Shown: piece after piece, positions 28,084 through 36,798 of the stretch
Layout: every line of letters begins with the position of its first letter
Position numbering within the stretch: the stretch's first letter is position 1
Assembly: GCA_902794535.1 (NCBI GenBank)
Contig: CADBHQ010000011.1
Span: 1 to 64,000, forward strand
Source of the DNA: Fibrobacter succinogenes
GTDB lineage: Bacteria > Fibrobacterota > Fibrobacteria > Fibrobacterales > Fibrobacteraceae
Reading direction: 5' to 3'
Length of the DNA stretch: 64,000 nucleotides
Notes under the pieces: generated by a model
What the model saw: only the letters and a program-made list of their open reading frames with translations
What the model was told of the DNA's origin: nothing
Database searches by the model: none
Made by a program: the position numbers and the translations under genes

Positions 28084-29070
28084 ATGAAAAAAGCATTATT
28101 TGCATTCGCTGCCGTACTTTGCTTAGGCAGTCAGCTTTTCGCAGAAGAAGCCCCGAAAAAAGCCACTCAAGCACCTTCGCCTTGGGAGTTTTCAGCGACG
28201 ACATCAGCGGCCTACTACCCCGAAGTGGAACACCACCGCGGTTCAAACCATGTCACAGGAATCAGCGGTCCATACGATGGCATCGAGGCCGTTGCTGAAT
28301 TTGACGCGGCCTACACGCTCCCCTTCTTGCGTGGCGACGACGAATTCACCGCCGACAACCATGTAACCTTCAATATGGGTCTAGAAATTTCACCCATTAC
28401 GGTCGCACCCGTCGCATCGATTACCGTATCGCCCATTGCCTTTTTGGAACTAGCAATCGGCGGCACGGCAGGAACCGGCTGGAACGCATTCGATTTATTC
28501 CAAGGCATGGCTGCATACAACGAAACCAAGCCCGAATATAAAGACATGACTCCCTTTGCACACTGGTACTTGTACGGCTGGGGAAGCGCATGTCTCATGT
28601 TCGATCTAGCCGCCCTCTGGGAAGGCGACTGGCACCACGTTGTAGCGACTGCCACCTACAAAGCCGGCTACCAGAAATTGACTGGCACCGACAGCGATGT
28701 TTGGCTCTGGCAGGAGACAGACGGCATGGCAAGCGGCTGGGTGTACGAACAAGAATACTTTGTAGGCTACCAGATGCCTTTGAAACTTTCGATGATCGGC
28801 GTCGGCACCACGCTTTCGGGCCATTATGAGTCCAGCGATTTCGGCGACTATTCATCAAACTACAAGGGCGACTTTATGACCATCGACATTTGGCCCATGG
28901 CTGAAATCACACTTGACAAGAAAGACAAGCTTTATGTGCTTTTTGATTTTCAATCCCGCAGAAGCTTCCGCGAAAAATACAAGGGCGAAGAATACGAGCC
29001 CCTAATGACATACAGCGGCAGGGAATGGATATTCTATTCTGTCGGATTCCAGTGGAAACATCTGTTTTAA
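28084..29070 (+). CDS. Unknown outer-membrane beta-barrel-like protein
   Basis: Not assigned to a family. 328 residues. The signal peptide ends SQLFAEE (about residue 22). The mature part is rich in Trp, Tyr and Phe, with many alternating strands and a terminal Phe (VGFQWKHLF), so a beta-barrel in the outer membrane is likely. It follows the DUF1302-like gene by 18 bases with a GGAGGGG site and ends the trans-envelope operon. Confidence 0.7.
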   Translation: MKKALFAFAAVLCLGSQLFAEEAPKKATQAPSPWEFSATTSAAYYPEVEHHRGSNHVTGISGPYDGIEAVAEFDAAYTLPFLRGDDEFTADNHVTFNMGLEISPITVAPVASITVSPIAFLELAIGGTAGTGWNAFDLFQGMAAYNETKPEYKDMTPFAHWYLYGWGSACLMFDLAALWEGDWHHVVATATYKAGYQKLTGTDSDVWLWQETDGMASGWVYEQEYFVGYQMPLKLSMIGVGTTLSGHYESSDFGDYSSNYKGDFMTIDIWPMAEITLDKKDKLYVLFDFQSRRSFREKYKGEEYEPLMTYSGREWIFYSVGFQWKHLF

Positions 29071-29114
29071 TTCTTTTCACAATTTTTTTACTAAAATATA
29101 ATACGGAGCCTAGA

Positions 29115-29414
29115 ATGGAACTTAGAACTGTTTTGAACGATGCTGAAATGACAATTGCTCTTTCTGGCGAGCTGAACACCCTCACCTCGCCCAAACTCGC
29201 AGAAGAAATTGCAGCTCACATCGAAAAGATAAACTCGCTAATCATGGATTTCAAAGAATGCGATTATGTATCCTCGGCAGGGATCCGAGTATTACTTTCA
29301 ACATTCAAGGTCTTAAAAAAGAAACAGGGAAACATGCAACTTCTCAATATCGGCGAAAACTTCAGGGAAGTCCTAGACGCAACCGGACTCGACGCCGTTT
29401 TCGGTTTAATTTAA
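29115..29414 (+). CDS. STAS-domain anti-sigma factor antagonist-like protein
   Basis: Small cytoplasmic switch protein of the SpoIIAA/RsbV family, 99 residues, one STAS domain over the whole length. The phosphorylation loop is CDYVSSAGIRVLL, with Ser54 aligned to the phosphoserine of SpoIIAA. The ATG at 29115 follows GGAG by 6 bases; upstream codons from 29025 overlap the previous gene's end. TATAAT lies 15 bases before the ATG. The next gene begins directly after the stop. In this cluster the likely partners are the HATPase domain on the MATE protein and the PP2C phosphatase. Confidence 0.9.
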   Translation: MELRTVLNDAEMTIALSGELNTLTSPKLAEEIAAHIEKINSLIMDFKECDYVSSAGIRVLLSTFKVLKKKQGNMQLLNIGENFREVLDATGLDAVFGLI

Positions 29415-30548
29415 ATGACGAACTACGAAATAGAGATGGAACTTGACAAAGCTTCAAAAGCCCTGTCAAAAGAAACGCAATCTATAAATCTATCCTACTG
29501 GAACGCCGGCTCCGAATACAAGGCTCAGCTCAAAGATATCCTCAAATACGAATCCGTACAGGATATTTTTGACTATCAATATTATCTTCCTGAATCCATC
29601 AAAAAAAACATTGCAACCAAATTAGGCTTTTCAAGCGAAGATTTCTACGAATCTCAGGGTTTTGCCTTCTCGCAAAGCACCCATTCGATTGTAACAATCG
29701 CAGTATTTCTTTCACAAAGAAATTTGAAAACAGGAATCATTGCGCCAGCATACTTTACGGCACAGACTTGTCTAGACGATTTAAAAGTCGACTACCACAT
29801 TTTTAACGAATTCATTCCCAACTTCAATCAAAATTTCGACATCGGGCTCCTTATAGATTCGGACTGCGAAGCATTCTGGTTCACCTCCCCCATCAACTCG
29901 ACAAGCGTTTATTTCAATCAAAATGTCATAAACGGCATTCAAGAACTTCTAGATGCAGGGAAATGGGTTATCTTGGACGAGGCCTTATGCGTAAACGGAA
30001 AGGAACTTTCAAGAACATTAGGAATACAAGAAAAAATAATTTACATCTATAGTCCGCATAAGGCTCTAGGAATTCAAGGGATTAAGTTTTCTGTCATTGT
30101 CACACATAAAAAATACTATGACGAAATTGATAGGCTCAAAGACTGTTACGGAGGTTCCCTAAATTATCTAAGTGAACTGGGTGCACGCCATTTCATCTCC
30201 AAAAACTACGACGAATGCCTTCGTTTTTACAATAAATTTTGGAGAGACAATTACAAACGAGTTCATCAGATTCTAGCAAATTACCATTTCGCCCATGTGC
30301 CACCTGATACATACGGTCATTATGCCATGATCTTTCTTGACGGGTGTATAGGAACCGAAATTTTTATTTTCGCCATAAAAAAACTAATCAAGGAAAAGGG
30401 ATATTTAATTTTTCCGGGTGTCATGCACGGTTTTGACATAAGCAAACAGTTCTGTTTTAGAATCAACCTGCTCCTGAACAAGACTGATTTGGAAAAAGGA
30501 CTTATTTCAGTTCTTGACTACATGGGCAAATTCATCGAGAATGCATAA
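29415..30548 (+). CDS. PLP-dependent aminotransferase-like enzyme (fold type I)
   Basis: 377 residues. The fold type I signature is visible: ILDEAL with Asp188 for the PLP ring nitrogen, then YSPHKALGIQG with Lys216 as the likely Schiff-base residue, and a late Arg region (FCFRINLLL) that could bind a carboxylate. Sequence similarity to any one characterised aminotransferase is not obvious, so the reaction is not assigned. It starts at the base after the STAS stop and its own stop overlaps the NRPS ATG (TAATG). It may make or modify the substrate of the NRPS. A/T-rich codon use compared with flanking genes. Confidence 0.8.
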   Translation: MTNYEIEMELDKASKALSKETQSINLSYWNAGSEYKAQLKDILKYESVQDIFDYQYYLPESIKKNIATKLGFSSEDFYESQGFAFSQSTHSIVTIAVFLSQRNLKTGIIAPAYFTAQTCLDDLKVDYHIFNEFIPNFNQNFDIGLLIDSDCEAFWFTSPINSTSVYFNQNVINGIQELLDAGKWVILDEALCVNGKELSRTLGIQEKIIYIYSPHKALGIQGIKFSVIVTHKKYYDEIDRLKDCYGGSLNYLSELGARHFISKNYDECLRFYNKFWRDNYKRVHQILANYHFAHVPPDTYGHYAMIFLDGCIGTEIFIFAIKKLIKEKGYLIFPGVMHGFDISKQFCFRINLLLNKTDLEKGLISVLDYMGKFIENA

Positions 30549-33500
30549 TGGCTAAAGAAAAATTTATCGCCGTACATGACAAACTTACCGAACACGCTCA
30601 AATGACGCCCGGTGCCATTGCCGTTATCTGCGCAGACAAGGAACTTTCGTACAAGGAACTTGACCAGGAATCAGATTATTTGGCGGCATCGCTTTTCGCC
30701 CTGATTCCAGAAATCAGACAAGGGGATTTCATCACTCTTGTATTGGACAGGTCTTTCTCTATTCATATCGCCATCATGGGCGTTTTAAAAACGGGTGCGG
30801 CCTTTATCCCACTTACACTCGACACGCCTCCTGAAAGAATTGCATACAGCATCAACGATTCCAAATCGAAAGCCATCATTACAACCGCAAAAATCAAGGC
30901 GGAACTTCTAGAAATAGGCAAATGCACTTGCAAGATTTTCACACTAGAAGAACTCCTTGCCAAAGCGAAAAAAGAACATTTAAAAAAACAAGTTGTTCAT
31001 GTAAGCCCCGATGACATGGCAATGTGCATTTACACCTCAGGTTCTACAGGAAATCCCAAAGGGGTCACGCTTAATCACAGGGCCATTTACGAAGAATTCT
31101 TTCCAGAACAATGGATCGCCATTGCCCAATATCAAATTCATCGATTGGCCGACATATCCCCATTCACGTTCATCCTTTTTTATACAGGATTCTTTTATTG
31201 CATTTATGCAGGCGCCCTATTTTACCTTAACAAAGAAAACGAGCTTAAAGATTTAACAAAATTTTCAGAACAGATCAAGAAGTATCAACTGGATTCCGTA
31301 ATTGGAATACCTTCATTCATAGAAATTCTACTTTCTGCGGCAGACAAAGAAAATTTTGAAAGCATTATTGGCCTATACATGGGCGGAGAGCCGCTCTCTC
31401 CGGAGCACGCCACGAAAATCTTCAGCAAACTCCCTACCGTAAAAATCATCAATGGGTACGGTACGACAGAAACATGTTCCATGGCCGTGTGCAAGGTATT
31501 ACAAAATACAACAAGTTCCTTCACAAATGGAATTCCATACCAGACAAAAGTCTTCATCGTAGACGAAGAAGGAAACGAACTTGGACCAAACCAGAAGGGA
31601 GAACTTTTAATACAGGGCAAGACGCTTTCTTGCGGATACTTGAATCGTCCCGATGATACGGCAAAGAACTTTATAGAATACAGAGGCGAAAGAACATACA
31701 AATCTGGGGATCTTGCCTATAGGACCGACAACGGAGAAATCGTAATCTGCGGTAGAACCGACGATATGGTAAAGTTAAACGGACAGCGAATTGAGCTCCA
31801 AGAAATAGAACAATCTATCTTAAAAATTGAAGCCATTAAACAAGCTACCGTTATTTTAAAGACCAACGAAAAAGAGAATTTCCTAGTCGCGTTCATTGTT
31901 GCAGGCACAGACATATCTACAAAGGCGATCAAGGAAGAACTATCAAGGATTCTTCCACCTTATATGATTCCTTCGGTTTTTGTAACGCTTGACAAGATGC
32001 CCTTAAATAAACACGGGAAAATTGACAAGCAAAGCCTAAAAACAATGGATATTTCGTTTAAGCATTTAAACGAGGATTCTTCAGAAATTGGCATCGAAAA
32101 CATCTTATGTTCAGCGGTCAAAAAAGTTCTTGATCTAAAAAGAGACCCTTCCAAAGAAGATAATTTCTTTGAGCTAGGCGGATCCTCTATATCAGCAGTC
32201 GAACTAATCATCAAAATTGAAAAGTATCATTTAACGCTGACGGTTTCAGATATCTACTACGGAAAGACAATCGATCGAATTGCAAAAAAAATACAATTAA
32301 ACAAGAACACAGATGACAATGAAAAATATGAAGAACAATGCCGAAAAAAAACATTCGACATAAAGGCAGAGCAAGAATTTTTCCTATCTGAAGAAGAACA
32401 AAAATCCGGCAGTAATTACGTTTACAACTTTTCGTACGTTGTCATACTCGGAAATCAATACGATGAAAAAAAACTATGCGAAGCCGTTGACAAGACACTT
32501 CAAAAGCATCCGATGATGATGTCTGTTTTTTCGAAAGATGAAACGGGAAAATATTCCGTCTCATACCGCCCTGAATTGATAAAAAAAACAGAATTGTGGC
32601 ACACCTCCGAAAAAGAATTCAACAAGTTTAAAGAAAAGCCGGAGCGTCCATTCAATTTATTCGGAGAACATCTGTATAGAACCAAAGTCATTGTAACAGA
32701 GAAAAACAAGTACCTCTTTGTGGAAGTCCATCATTCTCTAGGAGACTATTATTCGTGTTTTATATTCTCCGTCCAGATATTCAACGAATATTACCAAGAA
32801 AAATCAGGGGATGACTTTTATTATTCGTACTTACAAGACCTAGAAAACATCAAGAAGTCCACAAAATATGCTGAGGCAAAAAGATATTACGAATCCCTAA
32901 AGGGCGATTTCAAATGGTGTTGCGTACTTGAATACGACCATACAAAATCTTTCGGAAAAAGTGCTTATTTGGATTACGATTTAGAAATTACCCTAGATCA
33001 AATGAACCAAGCCGAAAAAAGACGTTCTACATCCAGGAATGAACTTTCTATCGCGGCGGCAATACTTGCCCTTTCCGAGATGACAGGAAAAAAGAAAATC
33101 TGCTACACCTGGACTTACGACAACCGAAAAGAAGGCAAGTACCTCGAAACCATTGGCAGTTTCGAAGAAAATCTACCCATCTTTATCGATCTTGAAAAAA
33201 CGGATTCTCCCTCAAAAGTTCTTTCCGAAATTTCAGAACAAATCCTAAAGGGCATTTTCTATTCGGAATGCCTAGGTGATATTTTCTACAATGACGAATT
33301 GGACTCATACACCTTGGAAATCATCTATCAAAAGCAAGTCCATGAAAACACCATGCTGAACCTGATTCCGCCGGAGGTTCAAATCGAAGAAGTGGGTTTG
33401 AACCGCAATGCGGCAATGCCTTTCGAAATAGAGGTCCGCGAAAATCCTTCGAGCCTATCCCTGTTTATCGAGTATGCGGAAAATCTATACACTCCAAAAC

Positions 33501-33559
33501 AGGCGTTACAGTATGCGGAACTGTTAAAAAAGAATTTGAACCTTTTGATGAGTACCTAA
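30548..33559 (+). CDS. Single-module nonribosomal peptide synthetase, A-PCP-C
   Basis: 1003 residues. Adenylation domain about 10-500: A3 YTSGSTGNPKG (162-172), A5 NGYGTTE (302-308), A7/A8 YKSGDLAYR and GRTDDMVKLNGQRIE, A10 NKHGKID with catalytic Lys491. Carrier domain about 510-580: FELGGSS with Ser547 for phosphopantetheine. Condensation domain about 610-1000: FNLFGEHLYR (C2), VEVHHSLGDY (C3, catalytic His729) and IGSFEENLPIFIDL (C5). There is no thioesterase, reductase or epimerase. Ile209 occupies the place of the Asp that binds the alpha-amino group in most amino-acid A domains. It starts within the previous stop and shows strongly A-rich codons. Product unknown. Confidence 0.92.
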   Translation: MAKEKFIAVHDKLTEHAQMTPGAIAVICADKELSYKELDQESDYLAASLFALIPEIRQGDFITLVLDRSFSIHIAIMGVLKTGAAFIPLTLDTPPERIAYSINDSKSKAIITTAKIKAELLEIGKCTCKIFTLEELLAKAKKEHLKKQVVHVSPDDMAMCIYTSGSTGNPKGVTLNHRAIYEEFFPEQWIAIAQYQIHRLADISPFTFILFYTGFFYCIYAGALFYLNKENELKDLTKFSEQIKKYQLDSVIGIPSFIEILLSAADKENFESIIGLYMGGEPLSPEHATKIFSKLPTVKIINGYGTTETCSMAVCKVLQNTTSSFTNGIPYQTKVFIVDEEGNELGPNQKGELLIQGKTLSCGYLNRPDDTAKNFIEYRGERTYKSGDLAYRTDNGEIVICGRTDDMVKLNGQRIELQEIEQSILKIEAIKQATVILKTNEKENFLVAFIVAGTDISTKAIKEELSRILPPYMIPSVFVTLDKMPLNKHGKIDKQSLKTMDISFKHLNEDSSEIGIENILCSAVKKVLDLKRDPSKEDNFFELGGSSISAVELIIKIEKYHLTLTVSDIYYGKTIDRIAKKIQLNKNTDDNEKYEEQCRKKTFDIKAEQEFFLSEEEQKSGSNYVYNFSYVVILGNQYDEKKLCEAVDKTLQKHPMMMSVFSKDETGKYSVSYRPELIKKTELWHTSEKEFNKFKEKPERPFNLFGEHLYRTKVIVTEKNKYLFVEVHHSLGDYYSCFIFSVQIFNEYYQEKSGDDFYYSYLQDLENIKKSTKYAEAKRYYESLKGDFKWCCVLEYDHTKSFGKSAYLDYDLEITLDQMNQAEKRRSTSRNELSIAAAILALSEMTGKKKICYTWTYDNRKEGKYLETIGSFEENLPIFIDLEKTDSPSKVLSEISEQILKGIFYSECLGDIFYNDELDSYTLEIIYQKQVHENTMLNLIPPEVQIEEVGLNRNAAMPFEIEVRENPSSLSLFIEYAENLYTPKQALQYAELLKKNLNLLMST

Positions 33560-33586
33560 TCAAATTACCTTTTTTTAACCTATTAT

Positions 33587-33594
33587 TATATTTA
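33587..33594 (+). promoter_or_regulatory. TATATTTA box, 5 bases before MATE-HATPase ATG
   Basis: TATATTTA, AATGA, ATG. It suggests a separate leaderless promoter for the MATE-HATPase and PP2C genes, so export and control could be expressed independently of the NRPS. Confidence 0.5.
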
Positions 33595-33599
33595 AATGA

Positions 33600-35321
33600 A
33601 TGAGCAAGACTTTTCTGTCTAAAAAATTTCTTTCGCTACTGGTTTCGGGAACAGTCTACATGATTGTCGTTCCAATCCTGTTGCTGTCGGATTCCGTGAT
33701 TGCAGGCATTGTCTTAGGAGAAACGAGCGTCGCCGGCATCAGCCTTGTAACCCCCGCATATTCCCTAGCCGCTTTTTTTGGAGGAATCCTTTCGATTGGC
33801 GTTCCCATCTTGTACAACCGCGCCATGGGAGAATTCGATCAAGCGAAAGCAACCCAGTATTTCAGGGTCGGATTGACCGCTGCTGTTAGCATAGGCGTAC
33901 TCTTGTTCTTAGCCTTTACGCTGTTGGGCGATACCTATCTCCATTTTTTCGAAGCGACCCCCGCTGTTTTTGAACAGGCCAAGCAGTATTTCTTTTGGTA
34001 CAAGCTAACCATTCTCATTTTGCCTTTATTCCTACTGATGTGCGAAGCCGTATTTTCAGATGGAGACGACACGATTAGCACAATCGCAGGCATCGTACAG
34101 CTAGTTGTCAACATCGCCCTCTCCATCATCTTGGCAAAATCCATGGGCATCGAAGGAATCGCCCTGGGTTCGTTTATCGGTACCGCACTTGCGCTTTTAG
34201 TGACAAGCCTCCACTTATTCAAGAAAGGAAACTCGCTAAAAATCGGATTCCACTTTTCAATTGCAAAAATTTTTCACATAGCGAAATACAGTACGATCGA
34301 TGCGAGCACCTATCTATTTTTCGCCTGCTTTGCCGTGATTGTCGAAAAATACATCACATTCGCATTCGGTTCTGAAATGCTGATTATTGCCTCCGTTATT
34401 TTCTTTGCAAAAGAGTTTCAGATTATTTTTGACGGCATCGGAGAGGCCATTACACCCCTCATCAACATCTATCTAGGCGAAGAATCCTACCGCGGCATTA
34501 AAAATTGCTACAAGCTTGCGCAGAAAGCGGCTATTGTCGAAGGGGTTTTAATGACCGCCATCATAGCGGCAGCGGCTCCACTCATCGTAAAAATTTATGG
34601 CATCGAGAATCCAAAAATCGCGGAGGAGGCCATCAACGGGGCCCGCATTATTGCACTAGGGCTCACCGGAACCAGTCTTCTCTACTTACTCTCTTCGTAT
34701 TATCTGCTCATCGACAAGATTTTTCTTGGAGCACTTCTCTGCGGATTACGCGACGTGATTGTCGCCGCCCCCCTCCTATTCATTCTCGGCGAAAAATTTG
34801 GAATTTACGGTTTCTTTGTCGGGATAGCCCTTTCGACTATTTTCGCCTACATCGTCTCGACACTATTTATCCGCACCAAATACGGCAAAGAAAACTACCC
34901 TCTGCTACTTGCCGATAAAGAAAAACGGCTGAACTACCGCTTTTACGAACTTAAGCTGGAACCGGAATCGATTATTGATGTTCAAAAGCAGATAGAGCGA
35001 TACCTTCAGGAAAATGGCATCAGCAAAAAAAACATAGCCAAAGTCAAATTGCTCATTGAAGAACTTTTTATGCTTGTTTACGAAAAAAATGGGAACACGA
35101 CAACCTATGCGGAATGTTCCGTCTTTATTCGAGAAGATGGAATACAGATTATCACTAAAGACGATGGAGTTTTATTCGACTTATCAAGCGACGATGTAAT
35201 CGCAGGTTCCATTACCGAGTTCATGGTTTCGGGTTACATGGAAAAAATGAAAAATAACAAGATGTACCTCACGACCATGAGTTACAACCGTAACACATTC
35301 AAGGTAAAAATCGAGGCATAA
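33600..35321 (+). CDS. MATE efflux transporter fused to a C-terminal HATPase domain
   Basis: 573 residues. Residues 1 to about 435 form a MATE/MOP-type exporter with about 12 membrane segments (start KKFLSLLVSGTVYMIVVPIL). Residues about 445-573 form a cytoplasmic HATPase domain like RsbW/SpoIIAB: KVKLLIEELFMLVYEKN (N-box region) and ITKDDGVLFDL (G1-box region with Asp-x-Gly). The Mg-binding Asn of the N box and the second Gly of G1 are not seen, so the domain may bind a STAS partner without being an active kinase. Ordinary MATE proteins end at about 450 residues, so the extra domain is notable. 41 bases after the NRPS; PP2C starts 2 bases after its stop. Confidence 0.87.
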   Translation: MSKTFLSKKFLSLLVSGTVYMIVVPILLLSDSVIAGIVLGETSVAGISLVTPAYSLAAFFGGILSIGVPILYNRAMGEFDQAKATQYFRVGLTAAVSIGVLLFLAFTLLGDTYLHFFEATPAVFEQAKQYFFWYKLTILILPLFLLMCEAVFSDGDDTISTIAGIVQLVVNIALSIILAKSMGIEGIALGSFIGTALALLVTSLHLFKKGNSLKIGFHFSIAKIFHIAKYSTIDASTYLFFACFAVIVEKYITFAFGSEMLIIASVIFFAKEFQIIFDGIGEAITPLINIYLGEESYRGIKNCYKLAQKAAIVEGVLMTAIIAAAAPLIVKIYGIENPKIAEEAINGARIIALGLTGTSLLYLLSSYYLLIDKIFLGALLCGLRDVIVAAPLLFILGEKFGIYGFFVGIALSTIFAYIVSTLFIRTKYGKENYPLLLADKEKRLNYRFYELKLEPESIIDVQKQIERYLQENGISKKNIAKVKLLIEELFMLVYEKNGNTTTYAECSVFIREDGIQIITKDDGVLFDLSSDDVIAGSITEFMVSGYMEKMKNNKMYLTTMSYNRNTFKVKIEA

Positions 35322-35323
35322 AT

Positions 35324-36784
35324 ATGACCTATGAAGAAATTGCAGATACCCTGTTTGTAGAAATATCCGTTTTCACGACCTTGCTAACCGCATTCATGTT
35401 ATACAACAACATCGTGCTGTACAAGATGAGTTTCAAGGACAAGCTTTCCATTATGCTTGTGTCGGCAACGGTCTTGTCTGCTTTTGACGGAATCTGGCAT
35501 TTTGTAGATGGGAATCTTACATACAAGATCCTTAATTATGCCTGTGCCTATATTTTTGCAATTGCAATGATGCTTGGAACATCGATGTTTACGCGATTCT
35601 CGTTGAATCAATTTGGACTCAAGATGAGTTCAAAAAAATTGCACTACGCGCTATTTATCGCACCCACCGTTCTTACCGTTATTTTATGCCTAACGACACC
35701 TTGGACCGGCCTAGTATATTCCATCAACGAACATGGAGAAATTCAATATGGCATCATCTTTGATTATTGCTTGGTACCGATTGCTTTCATGTACGCAAGT
35801 TCACCATTGTTACAGTCCATCTATTACTTAATCCGACGCCGAAAATCAAATGCGGAAAAGAAATTCTACGCTCAATGTATTTTGATAACCTCCTTATTGA
35901 TTGCAGGAATTGAGTTTATTCAGCTATTCATCTTGGAACTTGATGAAAATTATCTAGAAACCAGTCTTTCATCCGCCATCGCGCTCACCTTCTTTACAAC
36001 AAACGTGAACACGAATAGGTTCGTCAAGAATCGCGAGAAAATAGTGGCCGTCGAAACCGACCTGAACCTCGCCGCAAACATTCAAACAGGTTCTCTTCCT
36101 TCCGCAGAGGGCGCTCTTGTCAACCACCCCGACGTAAACATCTACGCGACCATGGATACTGCCAAGGAGGTCGGCGGAGATTTTTACGATTTCTTTGAAA
36201 TCGACGGCACGCATATTGCATTTGTCATCGCCGATATTTCGGGCAAAGGTGTTCCCGCGGCCCTCTTCTCGATGACCGTGAAGACGATGATCAAAGACCA
36301 TGCTTCGATGAAACTGTCCACGGCTCAGATCTCTACCGATGTCAACCGAATCCTGTGTGAAAGCAACCCCGAAGAAATGTTTGCCACAGCATGGATTGGC
36401 ATTCTAGACACCACGACACGCATCATGAAATTCACAAATGCAGGCCACAACGCCCCCTGTTTTGCAAGAAAGGGCGAAAATTTTGAATTTTTGAAGAACA
36501 AGCATGGGTTATTCCTTGCAGGCATGGACGATACACAGTACAAGGAATCCGAGATTCAATTACAGGATGGCGACAGCCTTTTAATCTATACCGACGGATT
36601 AACCGAAGCGCACAACGGCTCAGGGGAACTTTATGGCGAAGAGAGACTGCTGAAAAAACTCAATTCGGCCGATGTCCGTGGCGGCAAAGCATTCTTGACT
36701 CAGATCAAGGAAGACCTGCAAGCTTTTGTGGGAAATGCCGAACAATTCGACGACATTACCATGTTGTCCATTTCTCTCAGGTAG
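35324..36784 (+). CDS. Membrane-anchored SpoIIE/RsbU-type PP2C phosphatase
   Basis: 486 residues. The N-terminal half (about 1-230) has seven hydrophobic segments, like a 7TM sensor region. A short linker helix (EKIVAVETDLNLAANIQTGSLP, read as two parts) leads to a SpoIIE PP2C domain (about 255-486): KEVGGDFYDFF, IADISGKGVPAALF, TNAGHNAP, LIYTDGLTEAHN and FDDITMLSI. The metal-binding Asp residues are all present, so it should be active. Predicted to dephosphorylate the STAS protein at 29115 on receipt of a membrane or extracellular signal. Convergent with ftsK, 14 bases apart, with no visible terminator. Confidence 0.93.
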   Translation: MTYEEIADTLFVEISVFTTLLTAFMLYNNIVLYKMSFKDKLSIMLVSATVLSAFDGIWHFVDGNLTYKILNYACAYIFAIAMMLGTSMFTRFSLNQFGLKMSSKKLHYALFIAPTVLTVILCLTTPWTGLVYSINEHGEIQYGIIFDYCLVPIAFMYASSPLLQSIYYLIRRRKSNAEKKFYAQCILITSLLIAGIEFIQLFILELDENYLETSLSSAIALTFFTTNVNTNRFVKNREKIVAVETDLNLAANIQTGSLPSAEGALVNHPDVNIYATMDTAKEVGGDFYDFFEIDGTHIAFVIADISGKGVPAALFSMTVKTMIKDHASMKLSTAQISTDVNRILCESNPEEMFATAWIGILDTTTRIMKFTNAGHNAPCFARKGENFEFLKNKHGLFLAGMDDTQYKESEIQLQDGDSLLIYTDGLTEAHNGSGELYGEERLLKKLNSADVRGGKAFLTQIKEDLQAFVGNAEQFDDITMLSISLR

Positions 36785-36798
36785 ACAAAGCTGCAAAC

